Assembly: GCA_021732085.1 (NCBI GenBank)
Contig: JAKFVQ010000023.1
Coordinates: 124,001-188,000, forward strand
Direction: 5' to 3'
From: Candidatus Obscuribacterales bacterium
Lineage (GTDB): Bacteria > Cyanobacteriota > Vampirovibrionia > Obscuribacterales > Obscuribacteraceae
Length of the DNA stretch: 64,000 nt
The notes under the pieces are model-generated. The model was not told the origin of the DNA and did no database searches. It worked only from the letters and a program-made list of their open reading frames with translations. Shown piece by piece: positions 62,031-64,000 of the stretch (its first letter is position 1; each line of letters starts with the position of its first letter). Made by a program: the position numbers and the translations under genes.

Positions 62031-63785
62031 ATGAATAAAAAAATGAAGCCGAATTTCCTTACTAAACTAGCGAAAAATGTTCGCAAACTGACTGCCGGCT
62101 TTCAGGAAAAACCGGAAGTCACAATAGACAACTATGTCCTGGAACACTTTTTGCTTTACAACGGACTTATTGGCTCTTCGCCGGACAATCAGCCAAATTA
62201 CAAAGATGTTCGTAACGACATCGTTGATGCCGTCAACCGACAGAGTCCAGCAAAGATGGCGATTGCTCTCAAATTGTCTCCCTTGTGGTGGCAAGACAGG
62301 CTGGAAAAAATATTTACGGAAATAGCTGCACTAAATAAGCCTGGAGCGATAGCCTGCCTTCTTGCTGAGCAAGACAATTTTCATGATACCGTCGGCGACT
62401 CCACTCCACTTAGCCACACTAATTGGCAGGTAAGAGCGAATGCAGCTCGTATCCTCGCTTTCCTTGACGTAAAAGAAGCGACGCCGCGCCTGATTCAGAT
62501 GCTGAAGGAAACGCAAGACGAGCACAAAAGTGCATTTTGTCACTACGCCTACTCACTTTCCTCACTAGGATCCGAACAAGCCAGACAAGCTTTGGTAGAA
62601 GAATTAAACAACGAGGAACCGTGGTTCCGAGTCGATGCAGCCGGAGCACTCTCTTGCTGGCCCTTGTCCGCTGTCGCGCGTGAACTCACTCAAACATTGC
62701 TAAAGGGCTCGCCGCTCGATGATTACATGGCAGTTGCTATTTCACGCAAACACAATTTAGCGGAACTGGCGGAGTTCCAAGACGACGAAATGCATGAAGG
62801 GTTCGCTGAGATGGCGATTGGATTGCATCGAGGACTAACAGGTCCCTTGCACTCCGAGCACCAGGCTGCGCAGCAATTACAAAGTGCTACAGCAAAGATC
62901 AACGAGCTGGCCAATCGCAATCCATCAGCAAGGAAATTGCGAGCTGCGATATGCACCAACGAATGGAGCAACAACACAGCGACAAAACAACCGATTCGCG
63001 ACCTCTCAGAGCGCCAGCATTATGAAGCAGTAAAACAGACGATCACTGAAGGAAAGAGCTCCACGCCTGAAGATCTCACGCAACTCAAGCATGCATTGTA
63101 TTTGTGCGGGCGATTCAAACTAAACGAGCTGGCACCACATTTGACACCAATGCTACGAAAAGATTTCCCAGCCCTTCCTGAATTATTGGAATGCGTTTCC
63201 GAGCTAGGAAGCAGCACCGACGCGCCTCAGATCGCCCAAATCATTCAGGATACAATTGATTTAAATTCAAGATCCATTTTGGCTTTAAGCGCGCATCCAG
63301 TAGTGGAACAAGACGAAGAAAGCTCACTTATATACTGGTCCGCTCTGAAAGCTTTAGGTGCGATGCCTCACCCAGCCGCTGTGACTGTTCTGGCAAAGGC
63401 AGTCAATGATTATGCTCCAGACAAACGCGAGCAAGCATTATTATCGCTGCAGAAAATTTGCCTCTCGGAGTCTATCAACAACCAGTACACTGGCGATCTC
63501 AAAGAGCTGGTGAAAGAGCGCCTTAGCGACCCGAGCAGCTCTGTTCAGAAAGCAGCTCTTACAGGTGTTGCCCTGCACCGTATGAATGATCTTCTACCAG
63601 AGGTAATGAAAGCGCTTCAATCACGAGAAAGTAGCTTACAGCGCCAGTCCGCCGATACCATCTGCGCATTGTCTCAAGGTTCCAATAAAGTGAACGTCAA
63701 ACAAGCGCTAGAAGCTGGCATCAAGAAAGAGATGGATGTAAACAAGCGCAACCGCATGCAGGATGTGCTGGACCGAATCGGCTAG
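62031..63785 (+). CDS. HEAT-repeat protein
   Basis: A 584-residue protein made of paired helices. HEAT/PBS-lyase-like units are clear near 130-210 (WQVRANAARILAFLDVKEAT and ARQALVEELNNEEPWFRVDA) and 440-580 (ALKALGAMPHPAAVTVLAKA, ALLSLQKICLS, SVQKAALTGVALHRMNDLLP). The centre is more divergent. There is no signal peptide or membrane segment, so it is cytoplasmic. HEAT proteins are scaffolds; partners cannot be predicted. The ribosome site is weak, and the first residues MNKKMKPN allow starts at 62031 or 62043. Confidence 0.82.
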   Translation: MNKKMKPNFLTKLAKNVRKLTAGFQEKPEVTIDNYVLEHFLLYNGLIGSSPDNQPNYKDVRNDIVDAVNRQSPAKMAIALKLSPLWWQDRLEKIFTEIAALNKPGAIACLLAEQDNFHDTVGDSTPLSHTNWQVRANAARILAFLDVKEATPRLIQMLKETQDEHKSAFCHYAYSLSSLGSEQARQALVEELNNEEPWFRVDAAGALSCWPLSAVARELTQTLLKGSPLDDYMAVAISRKHNLAELAEFQDDEMHEGFAEMAIGLHRGLTGPLHSEHQAAQQLQSATAKINELANRNPSARKLRAAICTNEWSNNTATKQPIRDLSERQHYEAVKQTITEGKSSTPEDLTQLKHALYLCGRFKLNELAPHLTPMLRKDFPALPELLECVSELGSSTDAPQIAQIIQDTIDLNSRSILALSAHPVVEQDEESSLIYWSALKALGAMPHPAAVTVLAKAVNDYAPDKREQALLSLQKICLSESINNQYTGDLKELVKERLSDPSSSVQKAALTGVALHRMNDLLPEVMKALQSRESSLQRQSADTICALSQGSNKVNVKQALEAGIKKEMDVNKRNRMQDVLDRIG

Positions 63786-63858
63786 TGTAGATAGAAAGTG
63801 ATAATCAGGCAATCGTTTTGGGAAGGATAGGTTTAGACCTTTACAGGCTTTTAACTCG

Positions 63859-64000
63859 ATGAGTACACCTGAAAAAGAAGCCGAAAATACTGCATCCGAC
63901 GCATCAGCAAACAAAAATGATGTGCCGACAGACGCTAACAGAAACGGCGAGGTCACTGCCTCTATAGAAGAAACAGTACAGCAGTCCGATAAAGAAAAAA
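63859..64000 (+). CDS. Partial CDS, acidic N-terminus of unknown protein
   Basis: An ATG at 63859 opens 47 codons that remain open to the window edge (MSTPEKEAENTASDASANKN and on). It lies 73 bp downstream of the HEAT gene on the same strand. Composition (Glu, Asp, Ser, Thr, Asn, Ala) matches the disordered leaders of the proteases and the large orphan in this window. Whether it has the short LPxLxI-like motif cannot be seen. Function unknown. Confidence 0.55.
   Translation, partial: MSTPEKEAENTASDASANKNDVPTDANRNGEVTASIEETVQQSDKEK

Overview
The window looks like chromosomal DNA from a non-photosynthetic relative of cyanobacteria, most plausibly Candidatus Melainabacteria / Vampirovibrionia of the Obscuribacterales type. 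This is inference from gene content: moderate base composition, long intergenic spaces, many secreted or low-complexity orphan proteins, TPR and HEAT repeat proteins, an RLxRLExxVFG repeat protein, and Gram-negative-type genes (RND efflux pump, lipoproteins, WaaE-like glycosyltransferase). No rRNA, tRNA, CRISPR array or intact transposase was seen, so taxonomy rests on proteins alone.

Region by region. 1-5.8 kb: surface-sugar genes (NDP-sugar 4,6-dehydratase, RfbC-like 3,5-epimerase and sugar C-methyltransferase, then a second methyltransferase and a GT2 glycosyltransferase), consistent with a branched deoxysugar. 5.9-9.5 kb: small orphans, a lipoprotein, and a divergent sigma-70-like factor with a partner protein and a clear terminator. 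9.8-16 kb: two alpha/beta hydrolases, a degenerate kinase/receiver protein and a Pro/Gln-rich 14-residue-repeat protein. 16-24 kb: a 980-residue orphan and a CzcBA-type metal efflux pair. 24-29 kb: RqcP, a PDZ+CAP protein, an SGNH-like membrane protein, a PH-like membrane protein and the RLxRLE repeat protein. 29-37.8 kb: DnaK, an MBL-fold hydrolase, a secreted glycoside-hydrolase-like protein, a secreted orphan with a decayed tandem copy, two tandem paralogs (one with CxxCH) and an SRPBCC protein. 37.9-49.2 kb: an intracellular-looking subtilase, glycogen phosphorylase, an HD phosphohydrolase, two tandem HExxH proteins, xanthine phosphoribosyltransferase and a thioesterase. 49.4-64 kb: a large orphan, bestrophin, Gfo/Idh/MocA oxidoreductase, the ffh-rpsP-khpA translation/secretion operon leading into orphan genes, TPR proteins, a degenerate retropepsin-like protein, acyl-CoA dehydrogenase and a HEAT protein. 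Both window ends cut genes with Ser/acidic N-termini.

The least explained signals are: (i) a set of proteases and large orphans (980-residue protein, subtilase, two zincins) that lack Sec signals but share disordered acidic N-termini, each ending in a short LPxLxI-like motif near residues 56-73; (ii) several palindromic elements, including a 103-bp nested palindrome and two dispersed elements sharing an 18/20 arm; and (iii) REP-like hairpin repeats, one of which has entered the coding start of a TPR protein gene.
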